Part shown: positions 18,314-26,397 of the stretch, piece after piece
Layout of the letters: every line of letters begins with the position of its first letter
Position numbering within the stretch: position 1 is the stretch's first letter
Assembly: GCF_018069565.1 (NCBI RefSeq)
Contig: NZ_JAGPNL010000005.1
Span: forward strand, 372,001-436,000
Direction of reading: 5' to 3'
Length of the DNA stretch: 64,000 nucleotides
From: Streptomyces tagetis
GTDB taxonomy: Bacteria; Actinomycetota; Actinomycetes; Streptomycetales; Streptomycetaceae
Position numbers and translations under genes: made by a program
Notes under the pieces: generated by a model
What the model was told of the DNA's origin: nothing
Seen by the model: only the letters and a program-made list of their open reading frames with translations
Database searches by the model: none

Positions 18314-19361
18314 CGAAGCCCTCCCCGGTCAGCGCCACGAACGCGTCCTCCAGCGAGGCCCGTTCCACCGCGAAGCCGCGGACCCGGACGCCGTCCGTGA
18401 CGAGCGCGGCGTTCAGCTCGGCGAGGTCGCCGTCGGGCGGCTGGGCGGTGACGCGGTCCCCGTCGACCGCCACGTCCCCGGCGCCGCGCTCCTTGAGCAC
18501 CCGGGCGGCGTCCCCCGGGTCCGGCGTGGTCACCACCAGCCGCCCGCGCATCCCGGCCGCCAGGTCGGCCACCGCACCCTGTGCGAGGAGCCGGCCACGG
18601 GCCATGACGGCGGCGTGGGTGCACACGTGCTCGATCTCGTCGAGCAGGTGTGAGGAGAGGAAGACGGTGGTGCCGTCGGCGGCCAGCTCGCGCACGAGGG
18701 AACGGATCTCGCGCATGCCCTGCGGGTCGAGCCCGTTGGTGGGCTCGTCCAGCACGAGCAGGCTGCGCGGGCGCAGCAGGGCCGCGGCGAGGCCGAGCCG
18801 CTGCTTCATGCCGAGCGAGTACGCCCCCGCCCGCTTGCCGGCCGCGGCGGCGAGGCCGACCCGGTCCAGCGCCGCCGCGACCCGGTGGCGCCGGGTGCGG
18901 GGGTCGGCGGTCGGGTCGGCGGCGTCGTACCGCAGCAGGTTGTCCCGGCCGGACAGGAAACCGTAGGCGGCCGGGCCCTCGATGAGGGCGCCGACCCGCG
19001 GCAGGACGGTGCGGGCGGCGCGCGGCATGGAGCGGCCCAGGACGTGGGCGGTGCCCGAGGTCGGTGCGATCAGCCCCATCAGCATGCGGATGGTGGTGGT
19101 CTTGCCGGAGCCGTTCGGGCCGAGGAAGCCGAAGACGCTGCCCGCCGGGACGGTCAGGTCCAGGCTGTCGACGGCCGGTTGCCCGCCGCGGTAGCGCTTG
19201 GTGAGGGCGCGGGTGGCGATGACGGCACCGTCCGGCGGGGCGGGGGCGGGGGCCGACGGCGCGGGGGCGGGGGCCTCGGCCGGGCCGGGGGTGGGGTCGT
19301 ACGCCGGGCCGTGGGCCGGCTCGGGCGGACTCTCCGCTTCGGTGCCGGACGGTTCGCCCAT
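18300..19361 (-). CDS. ABC transporter ATP-binding protein
   Basis: This 353-residue ATPase drives the adjacent permease. After a ~45-residue Ala/Pro leader it shows Walker A GPNGSGKTTT, Q-loop region, signature YSLGMKQRLGLA, Walker B LLVLDEPTNGLDPQG and the H-loop LSSHLLDEI. The C-terminal ~80 residues form the extra domain typical of exporter ATPases of the DrrA/CcmA group. It lies downstream of a LolA/RseB-like secreted protein gene with a 242-nt gap; the same order is common in actinomycetes, suggesting an envelope-related exporter. Confidence 0.92.
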   Translation of the reverse strand: MGEPSGTEAESPPEPAHGPAYDPTPGPAEAPAPAPSAPAPAPPDGAVIATRALTKRYRGGQPAVDSLDLTVPAGSVFGFLGPNGSGKTTTIRMLMGLIAPTSGTAHVLGRSMPRAARTVLPRVGALIEGPAAYGFLSGRDNLLRYDAADPTADPRTRRHRVAAALDRVGLAAAAGKRAGAYSLGMKQRLGLAAALLRPRSLLVLDEPTNGLDPQGMREIRSLVRELAADGTTVFLSSHLLDEIEHVCTHAAVMARGRLLAQGAVADLAAGMRGRLVVTTPDPGDAARVLKERGAGDVAVDGDRVTAQPPDGDLAELNAALVTDGVRVRGFAVERASLEDAFVALTGEGFDVAG

Positions 19362-19522
19362 CGGCTCTCTCCTCGTCGCGCGCGCTGCCCTCGTACGGCC
19401 GGGACGTGCGTCCCGCTGCCCTGTCGTCGTGCCTGTCCTGCCCGCCCCCGTGGTGCCGCCGTCCGGCCGGTCCCCGTGTCGGCGGCCGGTCTCGCTGTCC
19501 GGCCGCCGTCGCCGGTCTCTTC

Positions 19523-19580
19523 GCCGGCTTGTCTGTCCGCCGGCTTGTCTGTCCGCCGGCTTGTCTGTCCGCCGGCTTGT
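19523..19580. repeat. 16-bp tandem repeat in the LolA-ABC gap
   Basis: Unit GCCGGCTTGTCTGTCC occurs at 19523, 19539 and 19555 exactly, with a 10-bp partial copy at 19571. It lies 24 nt after the stop of the LolA-like gene and before the ABC ATPase gene on the minus strand. Copy number may vary between strains; no coding or clear hairpin function is seen. Confidence 0.85.
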
Positions 19581-19603
19581 GGCCGGTCCGTCGCCGGTCC
19601 GTC

Positions 19604-20839
19604 CTAGCGGGCCGACTCGGCCGCCTTGACCAGCGCGTCCTTGGTGACCGCGCCGACGTAGACGGTGCCGTCGTCGGTGACCAGGGCGTTGATCAGGCGG
19701 GTCGAGAAGACCGTGCCCTTGCCGAAACCGCCCTTGACCTGGTCACCGAAGGAGCCCAGGAAGCCGTCGAGGTCGCCGCCGCCGGTGGCCGTGGGAAGTC
19801 CCTCGCCGCCGGTGCCGAAGGTGGCGACCGCGTTCCAGCCCTCGCCGAGCACCCTCATGCCGTCGAGTTCACCGGCCGGGCCGGACTCGGTCCCGTGGCC
19901 GGGACGCGTGGCCTCGGCCGGCTTGCCGTCCTTGCCCTTCTCGGCGGATTCGGCGGCCGGGTCGGCCTCGGTGACCTTGGCGCCCTTGGGCGGGGTGAAG
20001 TCGAACGTGGACGCGTCCGGCTTGGCGAAGCTGACCTGGGTGAAGCCCACGTCCACGACGGCCGCGCCGCCGCTCGCCGGGGTCAGCGTGAACTTCAGCG
20101 GCACACCGGTCTTCGCGTCCACGGCCACGCTGATCGCGCCGACCGTCGAACCGGACTGGCGGGGCTTGACCACCAGCCGGTAGGCGTCCCGGCCGGCCAC
20201 CCGGGCGGTGCCGTCCACGGTCACGGAGGTGGTGTCGTCGACCGCCTTCAGGGCCTCTTCGGCGAAGTCCTTCGGCGTGGCCGGCACGTCCTTCTCCGGG
20301 CGCTCGGCGCCGTCGGCGACGGTCGCGTGGTAGACCTCGTTCGACCGGCTGTCGTAGCCCCACACGTCCTGGCCGTCGTGGATGAAGCTGTACTCGGCGG
20401 CGTCCTCCAGCAGCGACACCTTCTGCCGCTCCGGTCCGTCGGCCGCGATCCGCAGGGTGTGCGTGCCGGTGGCCAGCTCGGTGAGCTTGGCCGACGGGTC
20501 GGCCGCGGAGCCGCCGCCCGCCCCGCCCACGGCACCGGAGAGCAGGCCGCTCTCCAGCCCGCCGAGGTCCGGCAGCCCGAGGTCGGTAGTGATCTTGACC
20601 GTGCCGGAGAGCTGCTCCACGTCCGACTCGGCGATCTTCTGGACGAGTTGCTCGGCCGTCAGCTTCGGCAGGTCCGGGTCGCCGGAGTCGGCGAGCGCCG
20701 GGACGAGGCCGATGGCCGCCGCCGCCACGCCCATCACGGTGACCGGGACGCCGTACCGCGCGAACCTGCGCCGCGGCTCCCGCACGTCCCCGGCCGCCGC
20801 GGCGGTCGTCGTGCTGTCCTCGGAATCGAACGGTGCCAT
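19604..20839 (-). CDS. LolA/RseB-like periplasmic lipid-binding-fold protein
   Basis: This 411-residue membrane-anchored exported protein has a cytoplasmic N-terminus with Arg-rich REPRRRFARYG, a single membrane helix (about residues 35-57, VPVTVMGVAAAAIGLVPALA), and an outer LolA/MucB-RseB-like half-barrel: AEQLVQKIAESDVEQLSGTV, YRLVVKPRQSGSTVGAISVAVD, GVPLKFTLTP. Such proteins bind lipids or sense envelope stress; in Gram-positive bacteria the ligand is unproven. ATG 20839 is chosen because the leader before it is not protein-like. The ABC exporter genes follow on the same strand, so the protein may hand on or accept an exported lipid-like substrate. Confidence 0.82.
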   Translation of the reverse strand: MAPFDSEDSTTTAAAAGDVREPRRRFARYGVPVTVMGVAAAAIGLVPALADSGDPDLPKLTAEQLVQKIAESDVEQLSGTVKITTDLGLPDLGGLESGLLSGAVGGAGGGSAADPSAKLTELATGTHTLRIAADGPERQKVSLLEDAAEYSFIHDGQDVWGYDSRSNEVYHATVADGAERPEKDVPATPKDFAEEALKAVDDTTSVTVDGTARVAGRDAYRLVVKPRQSGSTVGAISVAVDAKTGVPLKFTLTPASGGAAVVDVGFTQVSFAKPDASTFDFTPPKGAKVTEADPAAESAEKGKDGKPAEATRPGHGTESGPAGELDGMRVLGEGWNAVATFGTGGEGLPTATGGGDLDGFLGSFGDQVKGGFGKGTVFSTRLINALVTDDGTVYVGAVTKDALVKAAESAR

Positions 20840-21398
20840 GTGTGCCCTACCTCCGTCGTCGGCGGCGGCTGACTCGACGCGCACGTGTCCACCCGTCAGC
20901 CACCATTCTCCCCCCGAAGCGGCGAGGAGCGGTGTTTTCCGTTGTCTCCATACGACCAAATCAGCCGGGTGGAAGCGTCAGACCCCGGGCCCAACTCCGC
21001 CTACTCCTGCGGGATGACACGCCGGGTCCATGTCCTGCGCACCCCGTAGGGGACGCGTACCTCCGTCGGGGTGCAGGGGTGTGGGTGCGTGTCGGCGCGG
21101 GGGCGTACGACACGCGGGGGCGGCGTGTCGGGGACCGTGGGGTGTGCGACACGCGGGGGTGGGTGTGTCGCGGGCTGTGGGGCGTACGACGCGACGGGGT
21201 GGGTGTGGCGCGGACCCTGGTGCGCGCGACATGCGGACCGGGCGCGGCGCAGACCCTGGTGCATACGACACGCCGGGGTGGGCGTGTCGGGACGGTCGGC
21301 CGGGGCGGCGTGTCTTCCCTCGTGCGCGCGACACGCGAACCGGGCGTGGCGAGGTCCGTCGGGCGTCCGACACGCGGGGCCGGGCGTGGCGGTGTCGG
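20840..21398. other. Gene-free region between polyprenyl synthase and LolA-like gene
   Basis: No gene was recognised. The first ~200 nt (20840-21050) must hold the promoter of the LolA-like gene, with no clear consensus elements; the rest is the hairpin repeat array. Confidence 0.5.
21109..21398. repeat. Array of seven ~40-bp hairpin-forming repeats
   Basis: Copies begin with GACACGC or a close variant at 21109, 21148, 21188, 21228, 21267, 21330 and 21369, so spacing is 39-40 bp except one 63-bp step. Most copies contain an inverted partner such as GCGTGTC 8-10 nt later, for example GACACGC then GCGTGTC at 21109-21129. The array sits directly after the stop of the polyprenyl synthase gene and before the LolA-like gene. 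No conserved long identical unit with unique spacers is present, so it is not CRISPR. Confidence 0.75.
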
Positions 21399-22409
21399 TC
21401 AGCCGGCGCGGTGGACCACCGCGTCGCACAGCTCCACCAGCGCGGCCTTCGCCTCGCACTCCCGGAGCGGGGCGAGCGCGGCGCGGGCGTCCTTGGCGTA
21501 GCGGACGGTGTCCCGCCGGGCCTGTTCGAGGGCGGGGTGGGCGCGGAGCAGGCGCAGTGCCTCGGCGAGGCGGGCGTCGTCGGCCAGGTCGGAGTCGAGC
21601 AGGTCGCACAGGGCGCGGTCCTCGGCGAGTCCCAGCCGTTCCGCGCGCTCGCGCAGCCGCAGCACCGGAAGGGTGGGGATGCCCTCGCGCAGGTCGGTGC
21701 CGGGCGTCTTGCCGGACTCGTGGGAGTCGGAGGCGATGTCCAGGACGTCGTCCGCGAGCTGGAAGGCGACGCCGAGCCGTTCCCCGTACTGGGTGAGCAC
21801 GTCGACGACCCGTTCGTCGGCGCCGGACATCATCGCGCCGAACCGGCAGGAGACGGCGACCAGCGATCCGGTCTTGCCGCCGAGCACGTCGAGGTAGTGG
21901 TCGACGGGGTCCCGTCCGTCCTGCGGCCCGGCGGTCTCCAGGATCTGGCCGGTGACCAGCCGTTCGAAGGCGAGGGCCTGCACGCGGACCGCCTCGGGGC
22001 CGAGGTCGGCGAGGATCTGCGAGGCGCGGGCGAACAGGAAGTCGCCGGTGAGGACGGCGACCGAGTTGCCCCAGCGGGTGTTGGCGCTGGGCACCCCGCG
22101 CCGCACGGCGGCCTCGTCCATCACGTCGTCGTGGTAGAGCGTGGCGAGGTGGGTCAGCTCGACGACCACGGCCGAGGGCACGATGCCGGGGGCGTAGGGG
22201 TCGCCGAACTGGGCGGCGAGCATCACCAGCAGCGGACGGAACCGCTTGCCGCCGGCCCGCACCAGGTGCTGGGCGGCCTCGGTGATGAACGGCACCTCAC
22301 TCTTGGTTGCCTCAAGCAACCCTTCCTCGACAGCCGTCATCCCGGCCTGGACATCGGCTTCGAGAGCCTGGTCCCGCACGCTCAGCCCGAATGGCCCGAC
22401 GACGGTCAC
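21399..22409 (-). CDS. Polyprenyl diphosphate synthase
   Basis: This 336-residue all-helical enzyme chains isopentenyl units into a long prenyl diphosphate. Both aspartate-rich motifs are present: DDVMD (about residues 94-98) and QLADDVLDIASD in the C-terminal half, plus GKRFRP near residue 54 for substrate diphosphate. Length and sequence fit the octaprenyl/heptaprenyl-type synthases that supply menaquinone side chains; the menaquinone genes at the right end of the window support that role. Chain length cannot be read with certainty. GTG 22409 follows AGGAG at 7-8 nt. Confidence 0.92.
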   Translation of the reverse strand: MTVVGPFGLSVRDQALEADVQAGMTAVEEGLLEATKSEVPFITEAAQHLVRAGGKRFRPLLVMLAAQFGDPYAPGIVPSAVVVELTHLATLYHDDVMDEAAVRRGVPSANTRWGNSVAVLTGDFLFARASQILADLGPEAVRVQALAFERLVTGQILETAGPQDGRDPVDHYLDVLGGKTGSLVAVSCRFGAMMSGADERVVDVLTQYGERLGVAFQLADDVLDIASDSHESGKTPGTDLREGIPTLPVLRLRERAERLGLAEDRALCDLLDSDLADDARLAEALRLLRAHPALEQARRDTVRYAKDARAALAPLRECEAKAALVELCDAVVHRAG

Positions 22410-23389
22410 GAGGGGTCTCCTGTCTGCTGGTGTCTACTGGCGATTACCTGGTCTGTCGATAGGTCGCTGCCACCACTCAAGTCAGCGTATCCGGTCATGT
22501 TTCGATCACCGCTCGCGCCCACCGTTACAGGCCGGTCGATATCCGATCACGAACGGTATGTTTTTGATCAGGTGATATGAGCAGATATTGAGCGATTTGG
22601 CGGGGAGGGCGGGAGGCGGGTGCGGCGGGCCACGGCACGCCCGGAAGCCGTCACCGAAGATCCCACCACTCCTCCCCACGGGGCGCACCCCGAGAACCTC
22701 ACCCATGGGGCACGCGCCCCTCCCCCGGCTCCGGGCGCACGCCCGCACGTGCGGCACGGACTCCCACCCGGCGCGGCGGAACACCACCCGAAGCCCCAAC
22801 CGGCCCCGCCGACACCGGAGGCCACCCCCGAGGCCCCCGACACCCCGGAGGCCCGCAACCGGACCGCTCCACTCCGCAGAGCCGCCCAGCCGGACCCACC
22901 ACCCCAGGCACCCCGCAGACGCCCCACAGACCCCGTAGCCCCCACAGACCCCACAGACCCCACAAGCCCCACAGGTACCCGGATGCGCCCGCCGGCCACA
23001 CCCCACCTCCCCGCCGAACCTCCCCGCCCGACCCCCGGCGCCCCGACACCCCCGACGCGCCCTGCCCCACCGGCGCCCCGGCGGGGGCCGATTGACGCCC
23101 CCTTGGCCTGAATGCCCCTTTTGCCGCACTTATTGAGGGCAGTGATTTGACTCACCCCGCTCAACCCCGCCCCGCGGACGCCGGAAGGGCGCGGGCCCGT
23201 TGTGCCGCATACGAGTTGGCCGTGTGCACTCGTAAAGGATCAAGCACCCCAAATACCCCGTATCAAGGTCAACAAGCATGTCGGGTGATTCCTGCACTTG
23301 TTTCGGACATGTGCTCTCGCATAGCTTCCCGGCCTGTCGGGCGGACGCCGAATCCTGCCACCGCCCCGACGCTCACCCATTCACTCGAC
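22410..23389. other. About 1 kb gene-free region
   Basis: The part next to 22410 (to about 22580) is AT-richer, with GATCAGGTGATATGAG near 22566, and should carry the synthase promoter. From 22600 to 23120 it is C-rich with a short tandem run of CCCCACAGA-like units (about 22922-22975); open frames on both strands here are Pro/Thr- or Gly/Arg-rich artefacts. 23120-23389 is the leader of the transglycosylase gene before its riboswitch. No gene is supported. Confidence 0.55.
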
Positions 23390-23527
23390 ACTCGCCGGCA
23401 GGAGCGGGGGACCCAGGTAAGTCGCCGCGCCGGACACCTCCGGAGCGGCTCGGGGTGAAGCCGTGCCCATGAGGGCGTGGCCGGGCACCTCCCCGCCCGA
23501 ACCCGACAGCTCACCTCGTAGGCGTAG
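23390..23527 (+). promoter_or_regulatory. c-di-AMP riboswitch (ydaO/yuaA class)
   Basis: The leader carries the conserved blocks of this class in order: GGAGCGGGGGACCCAGGTAA (from 23401), CGGGGTGAAGCCG (from 23451), GGGCACCTCCCC (from 23483), CCCGAACCCGACAGCTCACC (from 23496) and TCGTAGGCG (to 23524), closed by CGCC/GGCG ends. In actinobacteria this RNA precedes rpf-type and other wall-lytic genes and turns them off when cyclic di-AMP is high. The ribosome site TAGGAGAGGG follows immediately, so control at translation or by early termination is possible. Confidence 0.85.
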
Positions 23528-23541
23528 GAGAGGGACTCACC

Positions 23542-24054
23542 ATGCCTGCCAACGGTCTGAACCGTCACGCCAGAACCGCCCGCATCGCCCGCAAGCTCGC
23601 CGTCGCCGGTACCGGCGTCGCCGTCCTGGCCCTGCCCCTCATCGGCGCCACCACCGCCTCCGCCGCCACCCCCGCGGCCACCCCGGCCGCCGCGACGACC
23701 GCCACCACGGCGGCCACGACGGCCACGGTCTACCCGAACAACCTCGACGGCTGGATCCGCGAGTCGCTCGACGTCATGGCCCGGCACGGGATTCCCGGCA
23801 GCTACGACGGCATTCACCGCAACATCATGCGCGAGTCGTCCGGCAACCCGCTGGCGATCAACAACTGGGACTCCAACGCCGCCATGGGCATCCCGTCCAA
23901 GGGCCTGCTCCAGGTGATCGACCCGACCTTCAATGCCTACCACGTGCCGGGCACCGCCATGGACCCGTACGACCCGGTCGCCAACATCACCGCCGCCTGC
24001 AACTACGCGGCCGACCGGTACGGCTCCATCGACAACGTCTTCGGTCCCTACTGA
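23542..24054 (+). CDS. Secreted transglycosylase-SLT-like protein under riboswitch control
   Basis: This 170-residue exported protein has a signal peptide (about residues 1-42, ending TASAA), an Ala/Thr linker, and one lysozyme-like domain: NIMRESSGNPLAINNWD holds the catalytic glutamate in RESSGNP, followed by SKGLLQVIDPTFNAYH and a C-terminal NITAACNYAADRYGS. This is the fold of soluble lytic transglycosylases and resuscitation-promoting factors, which cleave peptidoglycan. No LysM or other wall-binding domain is present. AGGAG lies before ATG 23542. The upstream c-di-AMP riboswitch links it to wall turnover during germination or growth. Confidence 0.9.
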   Translation: MPANGLNRHARTARIARKLAVAGTGVAVLALPLIGATTASAATPAATPAAATTATTAATTATVYPNNLDGWIRESLDVMARHGIPGSYDGIHRNIMRESSGNPLAINNWDSNAAMGIPSKGLLQVIDPTFNAYHVPGTAMDPYDPVANITAACNYAADRYGSIDNVFGPY

Positions 24055-24099
24055 TCCGGTTCCCACCGATCCGGTCTCTGCCGACGGAGCCGGCCGGCG

Positions 24100-24909
24100 T
24101 CACTCCCGGCCAAAAAAACGTTCGAGGACGACGGCGACGCCGTCGTCCTCGTTCGTGAGCGTGACCTCGTCGGCGACCGCCCGGAGTTCGGGGTGGGCGT
24201 CCGCCATCGCCACGCCGTGGGCCGCCCAGTGGAACATGGGGACGTCGTTCGGCATGTCGCCGAAGGCGATGGTCCGCCGCCGGCTCAGTCCGAGGTGCTC
24301 GGCGGCCAGCGCCAGGCCGGTCGCCTTCGTGATGCCGCACGGCTGGAGTTCGACCGTGCCGGGCCCCGACATGGTGACCGTCGCCAGCGAGCCGACCACC
24401 GCGCGCGCCGTCGCCGCCAGTTCGTCGTCGGAGAGGCGGGGATGGCGCAGCAGGACCTTGGTGATGGGCCGGTGCCACAGGTCGTCGCGCCGGCCGACCC
24501 GCACCGCGGGCAGGGTCGGGTGCGGCATCCGGTAGCCGGGCTCGATCAGGGTCATCCCCTCGACGCCGTCCTGGTCGACGGCCGCGTACACGTCCCCCAC
24601 CTCGGCCTCTATCTTGCCGAGCGCGGTCTCGGCCAGTTCCCGGTCCAGGGTGACCGACCACAGCAGCCGGTGCGCCCCGGCGTCGTAGACCTGCGCGCCC
24701 TGTCCGCACACCGCGAGGCCGGTGCAGCCGAGGACGTCGAGCAGGGACCGGACCCCCGGCGCGGGCCGCCCCGTCACCACCAGGTGCCGCGCGCCCGCCC
24801 GTGCCGCCCGCGCGAGCACGGCCAGCGACCGGGGGGAGACGGTGTCGTCGCGGCGCAACAGCGTTCCGTCGAGGTCGGTGGCGACGAGTGCGTATGCGGT
24901 GCGGTTCAT
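24100..24909 (-). CDS. HAD-superfamily hydrolase (Cof-type phosphatase)
   Basis: This 269-residue cytoplasmic phosphatase has motif I VATDLDGTLL (nucleophile Asp near residue 11), motif II VVTGRPAP, a lysine in ITKVLLRH/ITKATGLA, and motif IV AFGDMPNDVPMF. The large cap inserted between motifs II and III places it in the Cof/IIB group, which act on sugar phosphates or nucleotides. Its last codons contain a perfect hairpin followed by a T run on the coding strand. It is convergent with the transglycosylase gene. Confidence 0.9.
   Translation of the reverse strand: MNRTAYALVATDLDGTLLRRDDTVSPRSLAVLARAARAGARHLVVTGRPAPGVRSLLDVLGCTGLAVCGQGAQVYDAGAHRLLWSVTLDRELAETALGKIEAEVGDVYAAVDQDGVEGMTLIEPGYRMPHPTLPAVRVGRRDDLWHRPITKVLLRHPRLSDDELAATARAVVGSLATVTMSGPGTVELQPCGITKATGLALAAEHLGLSRRRTIAFGDMPNDVPMFHWAAHGVAMADAHPELRAVADEVTLTNEDDGVAVVLERFFGRE
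24107..24149 (-). terminator. Rho-independent terminator inside the HAD gene's 3' end
   Basis: On the minus strand a 12-bp perfect stem, GAGGACGACGGC (from 24149) with GCCGTCGTCCTC (to 24123) around a 3-nt loop, is followed by GAACG and seven Ts (24112-24118), all within the coding sequence and ending shortly before its stop. A T tract is unusual in this GC-rich genome. Confidence 0.75.
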
Positions 24910-25123
24910 GATCAGAGAATACGGACACGGCGCCCGTACGACTCAGCCGCGATCACATGCGTACGAGGACGTTCGTAGGTGTCCGAAAGCTGACGCATCA
25001 TCGGCTAAAGGCAGTTAAAGCCCTGTGCACCGGTTGGCAACAACATGCTCTGCGGCCTACCGGGCGCCGGTCCGCGGGCGGTACCTTCCTTTTGTCCAGG
25101 GGGGACTTGATCGGGGGGTCGGG

Positions 25124-26209
25124 TTGAACGGCGGACGTCTGCGTGTGCTCCCGCCACGGGAGCTGGGCGAGGGGGAAAGGGAACGCTGGCGCGCGCTGCG
25201 GTCGGCGTCGACGGGGCCCCGCAGCCCCTTCATGGAACCGGAGTTCACCGAGGCCGTGGGACGCGTGCGGCCCGGCGCCCGGGTCGCGGTGGTCTACGAG
25301 GACGGCGAGGCGGCCGGCTTCCTCCCCTATGAACGGGGAGCGCTGGGAGTCGGCCGGGCGATCGGGCTCGGTGTCTCGGACAGCCAGGGGGCGGTGCTCC
25401 GTCCCGGCCTGGTCCCCGACACCCGCCGGCTGCTGCGCGCCTGCGGCCTGTCGGGCTACGCCTTCGACAACCTCGCGGCCGACCAGGACCTGTTCGTGCC
25501 GTACGCCGCCGAGGAACACACCACCTACGTCATCGACGTGGAGAAGGGGTACGAGGCGTACGAGAACGTGCTGCGCGCCCAGTCCCCCAAGTTCCTCAAG
25601 ACCACCCTCGCCAAGGAACGGCGGCTCGGCCGCCAGGCCGGAGAGACGCGCTTCGTCTTCGACGAGCGCGATCCGGCCGCGCTGCGCACCCTCATGGAGT
25701 GGAAGTCGGCGCAGTACCGCAGGACGGGGCGCCGGGACCGGTTCGCCCAGGAGTGGATCAGCCTCCTGGTGGCCCGGCTCGCCGAGACCCGGGCGCCGGA
25801 GTGCACCGGCACGCTGTCCGTGCTCTACGCCGGCCAACGTCCCGTCGCCGCCCACTTCGGGCTGCGTTCCTCGACGGTCCTGGCGTGCTGGTTCCCCGCC
25901 TACGACCCGGCCTGGGCGAAGTTCTCGCCGGGGCTGGTGCTGCACCTGCGGATGGCGGAGGCCGCGGCGGCGCACGGTGTGGGCCTGCTGGACCTCGGGC
26001 GGGGCGCGGCCGAGTACAAGGACTCGCTGAAGACCGGCGAACTGCCGGTGTACGAGGGGGCGGCGACCCGTCCGGGGCCGGGCGCCGCGCTGCACTGGCT
26101 GCGCCGCGAACCGGCCCGCCGCGCCCAGGGCTTCGTCCGCGCCCGGCCCCGGCTGGCGTCGCTGGCCGCCCGCACGCTGCGAGGAGCGGGCCGACTGCGC
26201 CGGGCGTGA
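25124..26209 (+). CDS. GNAT/FemAB-like acyltransferase (CelD/BcsL type) of polysaccharide cluster
   Basis: This protein of about 361 residues has the double-GNAT fold of the CelD/BcsL (Acetyltransf_6) family: the first half SPFMEPEFTEAVGRVRPGARVAVV, the second half KFLKTTLAKERRLGR, AHFGLRSSTVLACWFPAYDP and LLDLGRGAAEYKDSLKTG. These enzymes transfer acyl groups during exopolysaccharide synthesis. TTG 25124 is preferred because GGGGGG lies 5 nt upstream and the frame before it (to ATG 25025) does not look like protein; GTG 25145 is another option. It heads a plus-strand group with glycosyltransferase and deacetylase genes. Confidence 0.8.
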   Translation: MNGGRLRVLPPRELGEGERERWRALRSASTGPRSPFMEPEFTEAVGRVRPGARVAVVYEDGEAAGFLPYERGALGVGRAIGLGVSDSQGAVLRPGLVPDTRRLLRACGLSGYAFDNLAADQDLFVPYAAEEHTTYVIDVEKGYEAYENVLRAQSPKFLKTTLAKERRLGRQAGETRFVFDERDPAALRTLMEWKSAQYRRTGRRDRFAQEWISLLVARLAETRAPECTGTLSVLYAGQRPVAAHFGLRSSTVLACWFPAYDPAWAKFSPGLVLHLRMAEAAAAHGVGLLDLGRGAAEYKDSLKTGELPVYEGAATRPGPGAALHWLRREPARRAQGFVRARPRLASLAARTLRGAGRLRRA

Positions 26210-26397
26210 CGGGGGTGGCTGCCGTGACAGGTGGGGCGGGGGCGAGGGGGCCGCGCGGGGGCGAGGGGCCGCGGCGGGGGCACGGGCCCCGGTGAGGGGC
26301 TGGTACGGGGGCGGTGAGGGACCGGTCCCGGGGGCGGGTGCCCGTGGGGGTGCCGGGGCCGTCGGCCGGTGGGGCGACGAGTGGAGGGGGCGGGCGC

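Noticed and set aside
21109..21398. Regularly spaced repeats that might be CRISPR
   Set aside because: Copies differ from each other, have no constant long repeat or unique spacers of equal length, and no cas gene is near.
22568..23164. Long open frames on both strands in the 22.6-23.1 kb gap
   Set aside because: Both frames are low-complexity (Pro/Thr or Gly/Arg), lack ribosome sites and exist only because the DNA is so C-rich that stops are rare.
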